A stretch of DNA of 39,571 nucleotides from Chara braunii (lineage: Eukaryota > Streptophyta > Charophyceae > Charales > Characeae), in the NCBI GenBank assembly GCA_003427395.1, contig BFEA01000474.1, positions 838,182-877,752 of the forward strand, written 5' to 3'. The position numbers were made by a program, and so were the translations under genes. Position 1 is the stretch's first letter. Each line of letters opens with the position of its first letter. Below the pieces are notes generated by a model. The model did not search any database. It had not been told where the DNA came from and saw nothing but the letters and a program-made list of their open reading frames with translations. This document shows positions 1 through 9,855 of this stretch, piece by piece.

Positions 1-340
1 GGATGATCTCATGCTCAAAACTTGTGATTTGGTCTACTCTAAGTCTTGCTTTTCACTCACATGCTAGTAGGTAGTGCTCCGATTCTTCCATTGATGATCT
101 CATGCTCCAAACTTGTGATTTGGTCTACTCTAAGTCTTGCTTTTCACTCACATAGTAATGGGTAGTACTCCGATTCTTCCATGGATGATCTCATGTTTAA
201 AACTTGTGATTTGGTCTACTCAAACTCTTGCCTTTCACTTACATAGTAGTAGGTAATGCTCCGATGCTTCCATGGATGATCTCATGCTCAAGACTTGTGT
301 TTTGAACTAGCCTAGCTTGTGCTTTCCACTCACATAGTAG
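1..340. repeat. 91-bp tandem satellite (family 1), left LTR
   Basis: Units begin GGATGATCTCATG at 1, 92, 183 and 274, an exact 91-bp period. Each holds TCTTGCTTTTCACTCAC and the core GTGCTCCGATTCTTCCAT. The last unit degenerates into TTTTGAACTAGCC (about 299-340). The array is cut by the window edge; the right LTR carries more than ten units. Confidence 0.95.
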
Positions 341-730
341 TTGATGACATTCCGTTTCATGCTTGGTTGAATTCATGAGCCATAAGCATGTGTTTGAACA
401 AGTCTCACCCACATGCATGACTTAACTTTCACATGACAACATTCCGTTTCATGCTTGGTTGAATTCCTGAGTTGTAAGCATGTGTTTGAGCAAGTCTCAC
501 TCACATGCATGGCCCAACTCTTACATGATGACATTCCAATTCTTCCTTGGTTGCATTCATGATGAGCCATAAGCATGTGTTTGAGCAAATCTCACTCACA
601 TGCATGACTCAACTCTCACATGATGACATTCTGATTCTTCCTTGGTTGCATTCACGAGCCATAAGCATGTGTTTGAGCATATCTCACTCACATACATGGC
701 TCAACTCTCACATGATGACATTCCGATTCA
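341..730. repeat. 92-bp tandem satellite (family 2), left LTR
   Basis: The marker GATGACATTCC (once GACAACATTCC) occurs at 343, 435, 527, 622 and 714, giving spacings of 92, 92, 95 and 92. The 95 comes from an extra ATG at the unit's ATGATGAGCC. Units contain GAGCCATAAGCATGTGTTTG and CTCACTCACATGCATG. There are about four units. Confidence 0.93.
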
Positions 731-1790
731 TACTTGTTTGCTCTTTCACCCATGTACATGTGTTTTCACTAGTTCAAGCCCCACTTTGTCAAGTTCATAA
801 GAGTTGTAATGTTCTGATTCATACTTGGTTGCTCTTTCACTCATGTGCATGTGCTTTCACTAGTTCAAGCTTCACTTTGTCAAGTTCAATCATGTGTTGA
901 TGTTCCGGTTCACACTTAGTTGCTCTTCTGCTCATGTGAATGTGTTCCACTAGTTCTTTGTCAAGTTCAAGCATGTGTTGATGTTCCGGCTCTTACTTAG
1001 TTGCTTTTCTACTCATGTGAATGTGTTTCACTAGTTCCTTGTCAAGTTCAAGCATGAGTTGATGTTTCGGTTCACACTTAGTTGCTCTTCTACTCATGTG
1101 AATGTGTTCCACTAGTTCCTTGTCAAGTTCAAGCATGTGTCGATGTTCCGGTTCTCATTTAGTTGCTCTTCTACTCATGTGAATGTGTTCCGCTAGTTCT
1201 TTGTCAAGTTCAAGCATGTGTTGATGTTCTGGTTCTCATATAGTTGCTCATCTACTCATGTGGATGTGTTCCACAAGTCCAAATCTTCACTTTGTCAAGT
1301 TCAAGCGTGTGTGGATATCCCGGTTCACACTTAGTTGTTCTTCTACTCATATGAATGTGTTCCACTACTCCAAATTTTCACTTTGTGAAATTCAAGCATG
1401 CGTTGATGTTCCGGTTCACACTTAGTTGCTCTTCTACTCATGTGAATGTGTTCTACTAGTTCAAATCTTCACCTTGTCAAGTTCAAACATGTGTTGATGT
1501 TCCTATTCACACTTGGTTGCTATTTCCTCAATGTGCATGTGTATTCACTAGTTCAATTTCACTTTGTCAAGTTCAAGAATCTGTTGATGTTCTGGTTCAC
1601 ATTTAGTTGTTTTTCTACTCATGTGAATGTGTTCCACTAGTTCAATCTTCATTTTGTCAAGTTCAAGTATGTGTTGATGTTCCGATTCACACTTGGTTAC
1701 CCTTTCCTCCATGTGCATGTGCATTCGTTAGTTCACTTTGTCAAGTTCATGTGTATGGTAGTGTTCCGATTCACGCTTAGTGACTATTTC
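731..1790. repeat. 81/91-bp tandem satellite (family 3), left LTR
   Basis: Units run from TGTTCCGGTTCACACTTAG through CTCATGTGAATGTGTTCCAC to TTTGTCAAGTTCAAGC. Starts at 901, 982, 1063, 1144 and 1225 are exactly 81 bp apart. Later units are about 91 bp because they keep a CAAATCTTCAC segment the 81-bp units have lost, so two length variants occur in consecutive blocks. The same arrangement occurs at 24.91-26.35 kb. Confidence 0.93.
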
Positions 1791-1794
1791 ACTA

Positions 1795-1887
1795 TGGGAT
1801 GGGTGACCGGCATTCGGCTGTTACCACTAAGGGATGGGTGACCGACATTTGGCTGCTACAACAGAAAGTTCATTTGATTAGGACTAG

Positions 1888-1943
<56 letters not shown>
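1795..1943. repeat. 35-bp direct duplication followed by (TC)n
   Basis: GGGATGGGTGACCG occurs twice 35 bp apart (about 1796 and 1831). A pure TC run follows at 1891-1943. The same pair and TC run sit at 26355-26489 in the right LTR. The TC run also recurs at 32982-33125 just before the third copy of the following block. Confidence 0.9.
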
Positions 1944-1948
<5 letters not shown>

Positions 1949-3052
1949 GTCCTCTCTCTTCCTCCCCTCACTTGGCATATGACGAACCCCTCTTCCCTCA
2001 CTTGTTACATTGTCAGGGAACGAACGGTAAAGAAAAAATCAGGCCTCAATTGGTGGAAAAAAAGGGCAAGGGAAAGGTAGCCGGTCCCTTGTGCCGCGAA
2101 GAAGGAAAAGGGGGAAAGGACATTTGAAAGGTTGGAAGAAGGCGGAGTCCGGAAGAAAGTACGATTTGAAGCAAAGGTCAGTTTGACTCAACCATTTCCT
2201 CGACTGCATGACTACAAGAAGAGAATGGGTTGATTGAGCACAAAGAGAAAGCCTAAGGAAATGGAAAGATAGGCATGCGGGAAGGGTTATGTGTTGACCC
2301 TGATGGGGGATTGTACCGGTTTTTGCTTTGTGTGGGATTGTGCAGGTAAGTAAAGGCTTGGGACCCGTTGAGCGGGATAGGGCCGGGAGAAACAGGGCGG
2401 CAAAGGGAGAAGGAAGAAGGGGCAAAGGGGCTACGGGACCCCAAGCATAAAACCAATCCTTGAAAGTAATTTTTGCCTTTGTGTCTTGGAATGTAAACGA
2501 AAGAGGGAAGTGCAAACTTGCTAAGGGAAATGTGAAGTTGCTTGTGCATGCATGTAAAGGCCCCAAAAAGACTAAGGGGCCTGCGTCAATAAGGATGGAT
2601 GAGATGCTTGAGACTCGAGGGGTGCCTTGGAGGCGAGGGGGAGGACGGCATCGCCACGCCCCGATGATGCCATAGAATTGCAATGCTTAGGGAAATGGTG
2701 TGCGGCCTAAGGATGACGCTTAGCCTGCGTACAAGAGAAGATAACTCTCAAAGAACCCCTGGACTGCCTGCGTATTGGAAGGAGCAATTGCTTGAGAACG
2801 CAACCAAGAATCAAAAAAAAAATCAGTGTTGCCGGATGACCAGCGAAACTACCACCTGGCGTGAGGGTTGAGCTACATCCCCAATGTCAAAGCTCTCTCG
2901 CATGATGGCCCACCCCCATCCATTTCACTAGGTGGGGGTAACCCTGGGACGAACGGCCCGCGCCCCGAGCATGAGCGTGGGCGGGCCGAGCCAAATAGGA
3001 CCCGCAGTGGGGTCGACCAAGGCTCGAAAATCTACCAGGGTTTGGCCCTACA
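1944..3052 (+). repeat. Purine-rich 3' LTR block (U5-like), left copy
   Basis: Strongly G/A-rich on the + strand. It contains CACTTGGCATATGACGAACC, CCGGTCCCTTGTGCCGC, GGACCCCAAGCATAAAACCA and CATGAGCGTGGGCGGGCCGA, all repeated at 26.49-27.54 kb, with the first part also diverged at 33.28-33.57 kb. Differences between the two full copies are about 5% by eye, mostly transitions plus small indels. No sense-strand ORF is shared intact by both copies, so I treat it as noncoding LTR or leader DNA. Confidence 0.8.
2343..2351 (+). promoter_or_regulatory. Consensus 5' splice site in LTR, left copy
   Basis: CAG|GTAAGT is a perfect match to the U1 consensus (the intron would start at 2346). It is unchanged in the right LTR at 26884-26892. 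A pyrimidine tract ending in AG lies in the leader at about 3449-3475 and could serve as acceptor. Splicing is inferred, not shown. Confidence 0.45.
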
Positions 3053-3056
3053 AAAA

Positions 3057-3072
3057 TGGTGGAGGTGGCGGG
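3057..3072 (+). other. Primer-binding-site candidate
   Basis: TGGTGGAGGTGGCGGG starts four bases after the left LTR ends. It would pair with a tRNA 3' end consisting of CCA, discriminator A, a 7-nt acceptor strand and the T-stem. That geometry fits a tRNA, but it is not the common plant initiator-Met site and I could not name the cognate tRNA. It directly follows the point where the two LTR copies diverge, which is where a PBS is expected. Confidence 0.55.
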
Positions 3073-4707
3073 CATGGGGTTAAACTGACCCTTGCGATTC
3101 CGAAGGGGGCGCCCTACGCATGACCGTATACACAACTAAAGATAAGGAAAATGGACTTTCCCTTGAGAGAATCAGATTTGAGAGTGGCTGGGCGCATGGC
3201 ATGGCCAGGCCAGGAGGTAAAACATTTATGCTATGCACTTGCTTAGCCACCTCCTTGTGGGATGGCTCTAGCCCTCCTTCGTCTGGTGTTGGTGTTCGCC
3301 AGTCCGGGGAAGCTTTGGGCAAGTCGCAGGTCGACCCTTCCTCTTTGTATGAAAGAAGGGCTCCGGTTACCTGGCAGGCGGTTGGTCCTTCGGCTTAGGC
3401 CGGGGTCCGATGAAAATCCCACGGCGGAGTGATCCGACCGAATGGGTGCCCTTCTCTCTTCTTCTTTGAGCCCAGCGGGCTCATGCATTATACACATTGA
3501 AATGCGTGAAGGAACCAACATGAACACAAAGGGTCATCAAGAAAGAACAACCCCTCCCTACGAAAGGACAGACAAATGAAGAGAAAAGGGAATAAAGGGA
3601 GTTGCTAGCCTCCAAGGAAAACTAGCTCACCCTTGAAGGTTCTCACGAGAAGGAACCAATCACTTTGTATGGAAGTAGGGGGAGTGACACTCATTGTCCT
3701 GAGAGAAGATTGTGAGTCATGGGTAGAAAGCGCTGGGTGCACCAAGGGAAACGTACTTGTATTATGTGTGTCCCACTTGGGACTTGTGACTTACATGATG
3801 GGATTTGAGCGTCCTGCCTTTCGGAAGGAAAGGATGGGTCTGCACCGGCTGGTGCGGGTTGCGAAACATCGTTCTCTTTGAAGTTCGCCGGGTTTCGTAT
3901 GTGGAGGTCGGGCCACCGAGCCGTCGACCAGGAATTTGTCTGTCCGGTTGATTAGTAGCATTCTCAACTGGGCGGTCCGAGCATGGCTCGATGATCTTGC
4001 CCAGGCGGGGTGCGAAACGTCTTCTTAGGCGGGGCTTAGCCTGTTGGCTGGCGGGGGGAGTACCACTGCATGCGGGGCAAGGAGGGAACCTCGGAGACGA
4101 TTAGTAGTTTCTCGTAGTACGGCTTGGGAAAGGTTGATTCTTGTCAGACCGATGAAAGTGAATGCTCGGACGACTGACTATTGCTCCTAACGGGGCGCGC
4201 GGAGTGATTCCCGGTACCAACAAGGGTATGCAAGAGTGGCAAAACGGGATGGGGTATTTTGGGCAAATAGAGAGGGGTAACACCCAGTGTCGGAGCCTGG
4301 GTGCCGCGCTCGCGACGGTTGAGTTGCGCTTGAGATATGGGATAAAACTCTACCGAAAATATCAACGGAGAGACCACATTGGGGAAAGGCCGGTGAGGAG
4401 ATGACCGGCCCGTATGTGAGATTGCCTGATTTTTTTGTGTATTCCTCCCCTGTAAAGATTGATTGAGGCTGGACTATGGAACGGGGTATGAATCTAGTCT
4501 ATTCTCACCTCCCTATCTAAGTCTACATGAGTGAGAGATGATTGGAAGGAAGGAGGATAGAGGTCAGTCGGAATGGAACGAAAAGAAAGAATGTTGGGAA
4601 ATGGATGGCCGACCGAGGGTACTATGGGAAGGAGATACTTAGGGAAGGGAAGGGAAGGGAAAATAGGAAGACCTTGATGAGGGGTCTGAAATAATGCTCA
4701 TCTAGGA
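3073..4707 (+). other. 5' leader of giant element, noncoding
   Basis: About 1.6 kb without a convincing ORF; short ORFs on either strand look random. A 6-bp hairpin GAGCCC-AGC-GGGCTC lies at 3468-3482, just after a pyrimidine tract (CTTCTCTCTTCTTCTTTG). A run of AGGGAAGGGAAGGGAAGGG-type purine repeats lies near 4640-4660. No similarity to the other leader in the window was seen. Confidence 0.6.
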
Positions 4708-5593
4708 TGCAGGTTGACCTGACCAGAAGGGACGTTTGGTACTCTCTTATGGAAACAGGGGTCGGGTGCTGGAAAACAAGATGGTGTGGTGGTTGTCATC
4801 CCCGATCTATACCAACGATCCGGAAATGCCAGTAGATGTAAAGGATGGGGTATCGGTCGTCCTCCCGAAAGATGGGACGTGGACAGATCTTAAGCCAGCA
4901 TATCAAACCGTAATGCTGGAAGAGGAAGACGCGTTCCTTTGGATAGAAACGGTATGGACTAAAGTCAGCTTGACAAGGTTGCCGCCGAGCTTAATGAATT
5001 TGGAGTTCCGAGGGACGGTGGAAGCCCGGGGTTGGGTCTACTTGTCGCAAGATGGGGAGAACGCTATGGTCATAGATTTGGTGCTAGGGAATGCGCCGGA
5101 CGAATTGTTTAGGAAGGCGGAGAGGGAGGTTGTATGGGTTGCGTGTCAACGGACGGAAATGGAAATGGAAAACATAGAGGTGCGAGTGGAACTCGGGGAT
5201 AGAGGGAACGTGAGGCGACCCGTCAGAACAATGCGGTGTGTGCTGCCCCCATTTCTGGTGGATGCTGTCTTCGGAACCCAGAGCAGGCTAGTACAGATAT
5301 GCCAGTCCATGACGACCCTTGGACTATACCAATGCGCCAAGCAGGATTTCTTCCGGTTGTCGGTAGAAATGAGACCGTTTGAAGGGAATTGGTCAGAGGA
5401 GCTGGCCGAGATGCTAAACTGCCTTAGCATAGATAATGTCTTCGTCCCTAGCTCTGTGCATTGGGGGATAGTCTGCAGGAATGTGGCAGTAGGGGAGACA
5501 TTCCTGAAAGGTGTGAATGAATTGTTCTATAACGAGGAGGACGACTTCAGTGACGAGGACGAAGGTGATGAGATAGAGGATTGGGACTTCTAA
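4708..5593 (+). CDS. Retroelement accessory ORF, copy 1 of 3 (unknown function)
   Basis: A 285-codon open frame runs from TTG 4736 (first ATG 4781) to TAA 5591. An ATG at 4708 in another frame gives MQVDLTRRDVW, which resembles the start of copy 2 (MTREELLMD), so the true start is probably 4708 with a later frameshift. No known domain is recognised. Blocks shared with copies 2 and 3, numbered from the TTG: RGWVYLSQDGENAMVIDL (98-115), RCVLPPFLVDAVFG (167-180), RPFEGNWSEELAEML (213-227) and GETFLKGVNELF (253-264). The C-terminus is very acidic (267-285, ending EDWDF). There is no signal peptide or membrane segment. It lies between the leader and gag, in the same orientation, and ends 57 bp before copy 2. 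Triplication inside a retroelement suggests a retained role in the element's life cycle, but none can be named. Confidence 0.65.
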
Positions 5594-5650
5594 GGTGGGG
5601 GACTTACTTAGGGAGACCGAGTGGTCTGACATTGTGCAGGACGGGGAAAA

Positions 5651-6409
5651 ATGACTAGAGAAGAATTGCTGATGGACTGCACTTTCAAGGGATGGGAACC
5701 AAGGCGACTCAAAGGGGGAATAAAAATACCTATACCAGCAGAAAACGAATGGAGAGGGACCACGTGCGACCGGGTCGGATTTGAAGTTGCCCCGGGACTA
5801 TCATACGTATGGGTAGAGCGGATTTGAAACCCAATAAGGGAAGAGGAAGGCTGGGATGAGATAGCGTCGGGACTATCATACGTATCGGTCGGAACGGTTG
5901 TTCTCTCCGAAGACGGATGGCGTCTATTCTGCATTATGATAACAATGGGACAGGATTCGATGTGGCTTCTAGGGAATGCGGAGGCGCGAACCCGAAGGGA
6001 GAGCGAGAGGTTTGCCAACGAGGGATGGGCCGAAGTCAGTAGTAAAGTTGTGATGGGGGGATGGAAGAAACTCGATCCTCCCAGCCTGCGAACAACGGTT
6101 TGGGTGCCTGAGTTCGTGGCCGAGTGGTTTGGGGGTTTAAGCACATCTTAGAAGTGGTAGACTCCATAAAAGAAGTGCATATAGAGTGTGCTTGGCTGAC
6201 TGAGGGAATTCTATAAGACCTCGTTAAAATACGGACCCTTCTACGGTGATAAAGTCTGGGAAATTCTCGCCATCCTGATAATAGGTAAGTATGACCGCCT
6301 AGAGGTAGACGCGGAAGCCTGGGACGCCATAGTTAGCCGGGAGGCGGCGGACGCTCCATCCTACGTAGATGATGTTTTTAAATTGTTTGAAGTATTGTGG
6401 TTCGATTAA
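5651..6409 (+). pseudogene. Retroelement accessory ORF, copy 2 of 3, disrupted
   Basis: One frame (ATG 5651 to TAA 6407) carries recognisable protein with in-frame stops at 5825, 6149, 6158, 6167, 6182 and 6197. Shared blocks: GTVVLSEDGW (as VYLSQDGEN in copy 1), TVWVPEFVAEWFG (as CVLPPFLVDAVFG), KYGPFYGDKVWEILAIL (as EMRPFEGNWSEELAEML) and APSYVDDVFKLF (as GETFLKGVNELF). The segment 6149-6210 holds five of the six stops and is probably degraded or replaced, because homology resumes in the same frame right after it. It lacks the acidic tail and ends LWFD. The start MTREELLMD looks genuine. It has no assignable function and is clearly a diverged duplicate, not a recent one. Confidence 0.65.
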
Positions 6410-6639
6410 AAGGACCGGGAAATCGAATGTCGTGAGGAGGTCGGAGTATGGAAGGTGCATGTAAACTAGGGAGTAACATAAAATAGGGGCTTGTGCATTA
6501 GTTTAGCAGGGCATGTGAGGAGATTGAAACAAGGGAAGGTGTCCGGCCATTGTGGGCGCAGATGTGGGACGCATAACAGAAAAGAGGAAAGGGGACATAA
6601 GCGGAAAGGGAAACGATAGGAGGATGGGCAATTGCTGAA

Positions 6640-7459
6640 AAACGGGCCGTAATCCTCTCTGTGTGGGCTATGCAGGAAATCACCAAAACAACAATGGCGG
6701 CAAGATGTGTTCGAACGGTACGCCAGCCCAGGTACCTCGGCCCGCCCTGGAATAACGGCAGAGGGTGGGAAGTGTCCCTTCCGTCAAGTTTCGACTTTCG
6801 GGGATTCGACGTGGAATGGCGGGCCGTGACCTTGGGAAGGGACAACGCCTTCATGATGGTGGAATGTCGGTGGACGGGGATGAGATTCAACCGGGGACCT
6901 GGGGATGATTTGTTCTCCAATTTAGAAGTAATCGAGGCCGTGTATCTACCCGAGATCAGGTGACACTCGCTGGGGATAGGAATATCACAAGGCCACGAGT
7001 TGCCCCCAGTCTTTGGAAGGGCCGCCTGAGCATTGACACAAATAGGCCAATTAATCAGGGGTAGGAGGAACGTGGGCTTACTCACTAGGGTGGGCGCCGA
7101 CAACCCCACTGAGATGCCGGGTCCCCCGATTCATGATAGACCTCATCTTCGGGAGCCTCGCAAGGGCGCAGGATCTGGCAGACTCGGCAATAATCTGGGG
7201 AGATCACTTCCCCCATCAAACCATCGGGATGTTCTATGACGTTGTTGTGAAGCATGGACCGTTCTGGGAAAACCAGACCCATGAATTGCTGGAAGTTATT
7301 AATATCTTGATATTTGAGTTAACACGGCTAGCCTGGGCGGAATACGAGCACATAATTCGGAGGGAAATCGAGATAGGAGAGAGTTATCTAGAGGGGGTGG
7401 CTCAACTATTCGAGGAACCTACCGAACCGGAAGGGCCACGAGGACGAGAGCGGGACTAG
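6640..7459 (+). pseudogene. Retroelement accessory ORF, copy 3 of 3, frameshifted
   Basis: The first part (6640-6960, stop 6961) contains LPSSFDFRGFDVEWRAVTLG and DNAFMMVECR, matching copy 1 residues 82-115. After a frame change, the second part (about 7064-7459) contains LRCRVPRFMIDLIFG, KHGPFWENQTHELLEVI and GESYLEGVAQLF, matching copy 1 residues 166-180, 211-227 and 253-264 almost block for block. The tail is EEPTEPEGPRGRERD, acidic then basic. After the TAG at 7457 the same frame stays mostly open to 7651 (one more TAG at 7478) with an S/D-rich segment, so the original protein may have been longer. The N-terminal start is not resolved; nothing convincing was seen between 6410 and 6640. 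Confidence 0.6.
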
Positions 7460-7926
7460 GACCCGAAGGCAAGCCAATAGGGCAAATCAAGTATATTCCG
7501 CTACGTACAGGGGCTCACCGATGGGAATAGGGAAGGACCATCGGACTCGGACGATCAAAAACCGTTGCGGGATAAGGGGAAGAGCAAACTCATGATGATT
7601 GCGGTGACCCTAGAAGTTGAAAAGGGGATACTGCGCAGGGACTTTTCCTAACAGGATGCCCGACCAGAACTCCTACGGGTCGGGCACGGCGAAACTGGGG
7701 CGCTCTAAACGAGCCTGTCGTAAGGGAAACTAAGTTACATTCCTTAGCTCAATAAGGCAGCAGGGCCGACCGTGGCTCGTTCTTAGGGAAGCGATAAGAG
7801 GACGGAAATGGGGACGGGGCGACTCTCAAAATAAGCTAAGCCAAAGAAACCAGAACCTATGGAACCTAAATACCTCGCGCTACCTGTGTCTTGGGGAATC
7901 CTCTGGTTTATGCAGAACTAGGCAAA
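7460..7926 (+). other. Spacer before gag, with hairpin
   Basis: No convincing gene beyond a possible C-terminal extension of copy 3 to 7651. A perfect 9-bp hairpin TGCCCGACC / GGTCGGGCA (7657-7665, 7678-7686, 12-nt loop) lies about 240 bp before the gag ATG. A packaging or translational role is possible but unproven. Confidence 0.5.
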
Positions 7927-9855
7927 ATGGTGACGGAAGATGAGACAAATAATCGTAGGAGCGAGGAAGGACCAGGCTTAGGAGGCAGCGCTGTACACAG
8001 CGAGGAGGGTCAGAAGGACAAAGTATCCATAAATCCGGATGGTACCAAGAGGAACCGGAAGAAAATCTCCTCAGGGGAGAACTCGGGGAAAGCCGGGGGA
8101 AGCAAGCAAGGGACCCAGGAGACCAGGGAGGGTAGAAATAAGGACAGGACAAACCCCCAAAATTCGGATGGAGCTGTGTCCAAGAAAGTAAGAATCACGG
8201 ATGTGAGGCGCAAACTAGCGAAAATAGAAAAGAGGACCGCAGAGTACAAGGCAAGATTGATTGAGGAAATGATGACTGAGAACGAGGACGACCCCCCGCA
8301 GGAGGTACCGCGAGATGATCGGAAAGTCGGTCAAGGCGGAAGTAGACGAGGGGGTAAGGATAGTGATCGCGGAGGGACACCAAGCAAGAGGAGGAACGAG
8401 AGAGAGAACTCCCCGGGTATGGAAGCGGAGAAAGCTACGAATCCACCAACCATAGATAGCATGGTTAGCCGCCTGCCGGCCACGCCAGCAGCAATGCGAG
8501 GGTGCGAAGGGCTCTGGAGCCTTTGGGAAAGGGTGTTGGGATGGTTCGACCCGGAGGGGACTGCAAAGACTAGAGAAGGACAGCGGGCCGACAAAGGGGG
8601 ACAGGATACCAGCACGGCGGGCGAGGCCAGTAGCTCCGAAGGCGGCCTCAAGAAGATAGTGTCGTCCCTCGCACGAGCACTAAACAAAAACCAAGGCTAC
8701 CTCGCAGGCGCTAAGAAAAAGATGACATTTGACAGGGCAAACATCACGGAGTTCCTAATAGATTACGAGAACCTGGCTGCGTTGTTAAAATGGACCGAAG
8801 AAGAGAAGATTGACCACCTAGGGCAGCATGTGTCATTGAGCCTGGGACGAGACATAATCGCCATCGTAGCCCCGAGCCGATCTTGGAAGGAAACCCGAGA
8901 TGTAATGATGAGGAAGTACCTGGCAGCGAAGAAGATGGCAACAGAGGCCGATTTAGCGGCATTTCAAAGGAAGAACTTCGCAACGTACAACGACTTCCTA
9001 TGAGAGTTTACCCTGGTAGCACTAAGGATCCCCGGGGTTACAGACCGGATAATGAGCAAGTACTTCCTCAGGCAGTTCTTCGAGTTCGACAAGGACAAGA
9101 TCCTGTCGGCTTACCAACAGACGAGCAAATTTGTAAACACCAGGGATGTTGATTTCAATACGGTAACGGATCTGGCCGAGAAGACAGTAGTGACCGAAAC
9201 GTTGGCCTTGCTTAAGGAAGGGGAGGTCTTAGATCTGACAAGAAGGACAGGCGACAAGGTAAAAATGGGGATTGAAAGTCTACATGAACGTGTGCACGGA
9301 GTCGATAATAAGATTGAAAGGGTGGAGAACGCACTGATGGTTATGCAGGCGCAAGTATCACGACCCGCCCTCCCCCCTTAAGAAGCCGTAGTTCGGGCAA
9401 GAGTAGCCAACCGAGGATTCGGTCGGAGAGATCCCGCTAATGAGCAATGCAAGTATTGCACTGCGGCGGGACATTTTGTGCGTGCATGTCCTAAGCTCAA
9501 TCACAATATATTAAAAAGGAGATGTACCAGATCATTAAAGGGGGAGATATTCGGACCACAGGGAGAACGGGTGAATTGGAACTCACTAGGGGGAATGCAA
9601 CGCACCATTATCATGCTCAATGGGTTAGAGATAGCGGCAGTAGAAGCTGAGTCGGTGGTCGATATCATATGGGACCAACTTCGGGGCCGTGGGCTGCAGG
9701 TCAACTTCATTTTGGAAAGCGACGGACGAGATAGGGTGAACGCGACTACTCGACTGGGGACGGCAGAGAGAAGGATTATCCGTGACACTGTGATGGAAGA
9801 GGTTGTTGGAGGGTCCGCGCCCCAGGCAACCAGAGAAAGTTTACGGGAAACCTAG
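7927..9855 (+). pseudogene. gag: gag remnant (capsid plus CCHC nucleocapsid)
   Basis: Structural protein that would form the virus-like particle. One frame runs from ATG 7927 (an in-frame TTG lies at 7891) to TAG 9853, interrupted by TGA 9001 and TAA 9379. The order is a long charged, K/R/E/G-rich N-terminus, a capsid-like helical segment around FDRANITEFLIDYENLAALL (about 8730-8790), a coiled-coil-like stretch at 9260-9350, then a zinc knuckle CKYCTAAGHFVRAC at 9448-9489 (CX2CX4HX4C). The TGA follows DFL and precedes EFTLVALRIPGV, where Trp is likely, so TGG to TGA. From about 9803-9855 the continuing protein shifts to another frame (MLEGPRPRQPEK), which leads into the protease. The N-terminal charged region is longer than in most Ty3 Gags. 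Confidence 0.85.

Larger units (their letters stand above)
1..3052 (+). repeat. Left LTR, 3' half
   Basis: This corresponds to 23.4-27.54 kb of the right LTR: 91-bp array, 92-bp array, 81/91-bp array, a GGGATGGGTGACC pair, (TC)n, then a purine-rich block. The 3' end is placed at CA 3051-3052 because similarity to the right copy ceases there (left continues AAAATGGTGG, right continues ACGTGAAG). The promoter-bearing half of this LTR would lie left of the window. Confidence 0.75.

Noticed and set aside
1-1790. CRISPR-like regular repeats
   Set aside because: Whole units are repeated without unique spacers, and the context is eukaryotic; these are satellites.
1799-2080. ORF through the TC tract giving Ser-Leu repeats (also 32951-33484 and 26352-26543)
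   Set aside because: Translated microsatellite with no other coding sign.
2039-2683. 214-codon antisense ORF in the left LTR block, partly conserved at 26754-27167
   Set aside because: The purine-rich + strand depletes stops on the complement. The right copy is frameshifted and truncated relative to the left, and composition (Pro/Ser/Leu/Phe) is what the skew predicts.
4101-4404. Overlapping short ORFs in the leader (both strands)
   Set aside because: Under 85 codons, overlapping in opposite directions, no RNA or protein signature.
4708-7459. The three related ORFs as a host gene cluster unrelated to the element
   Set aside because: They lie between the primer site and gag on the same strand with the same base composition and the same kind of decay as pol. 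A captured host origin is still possible.
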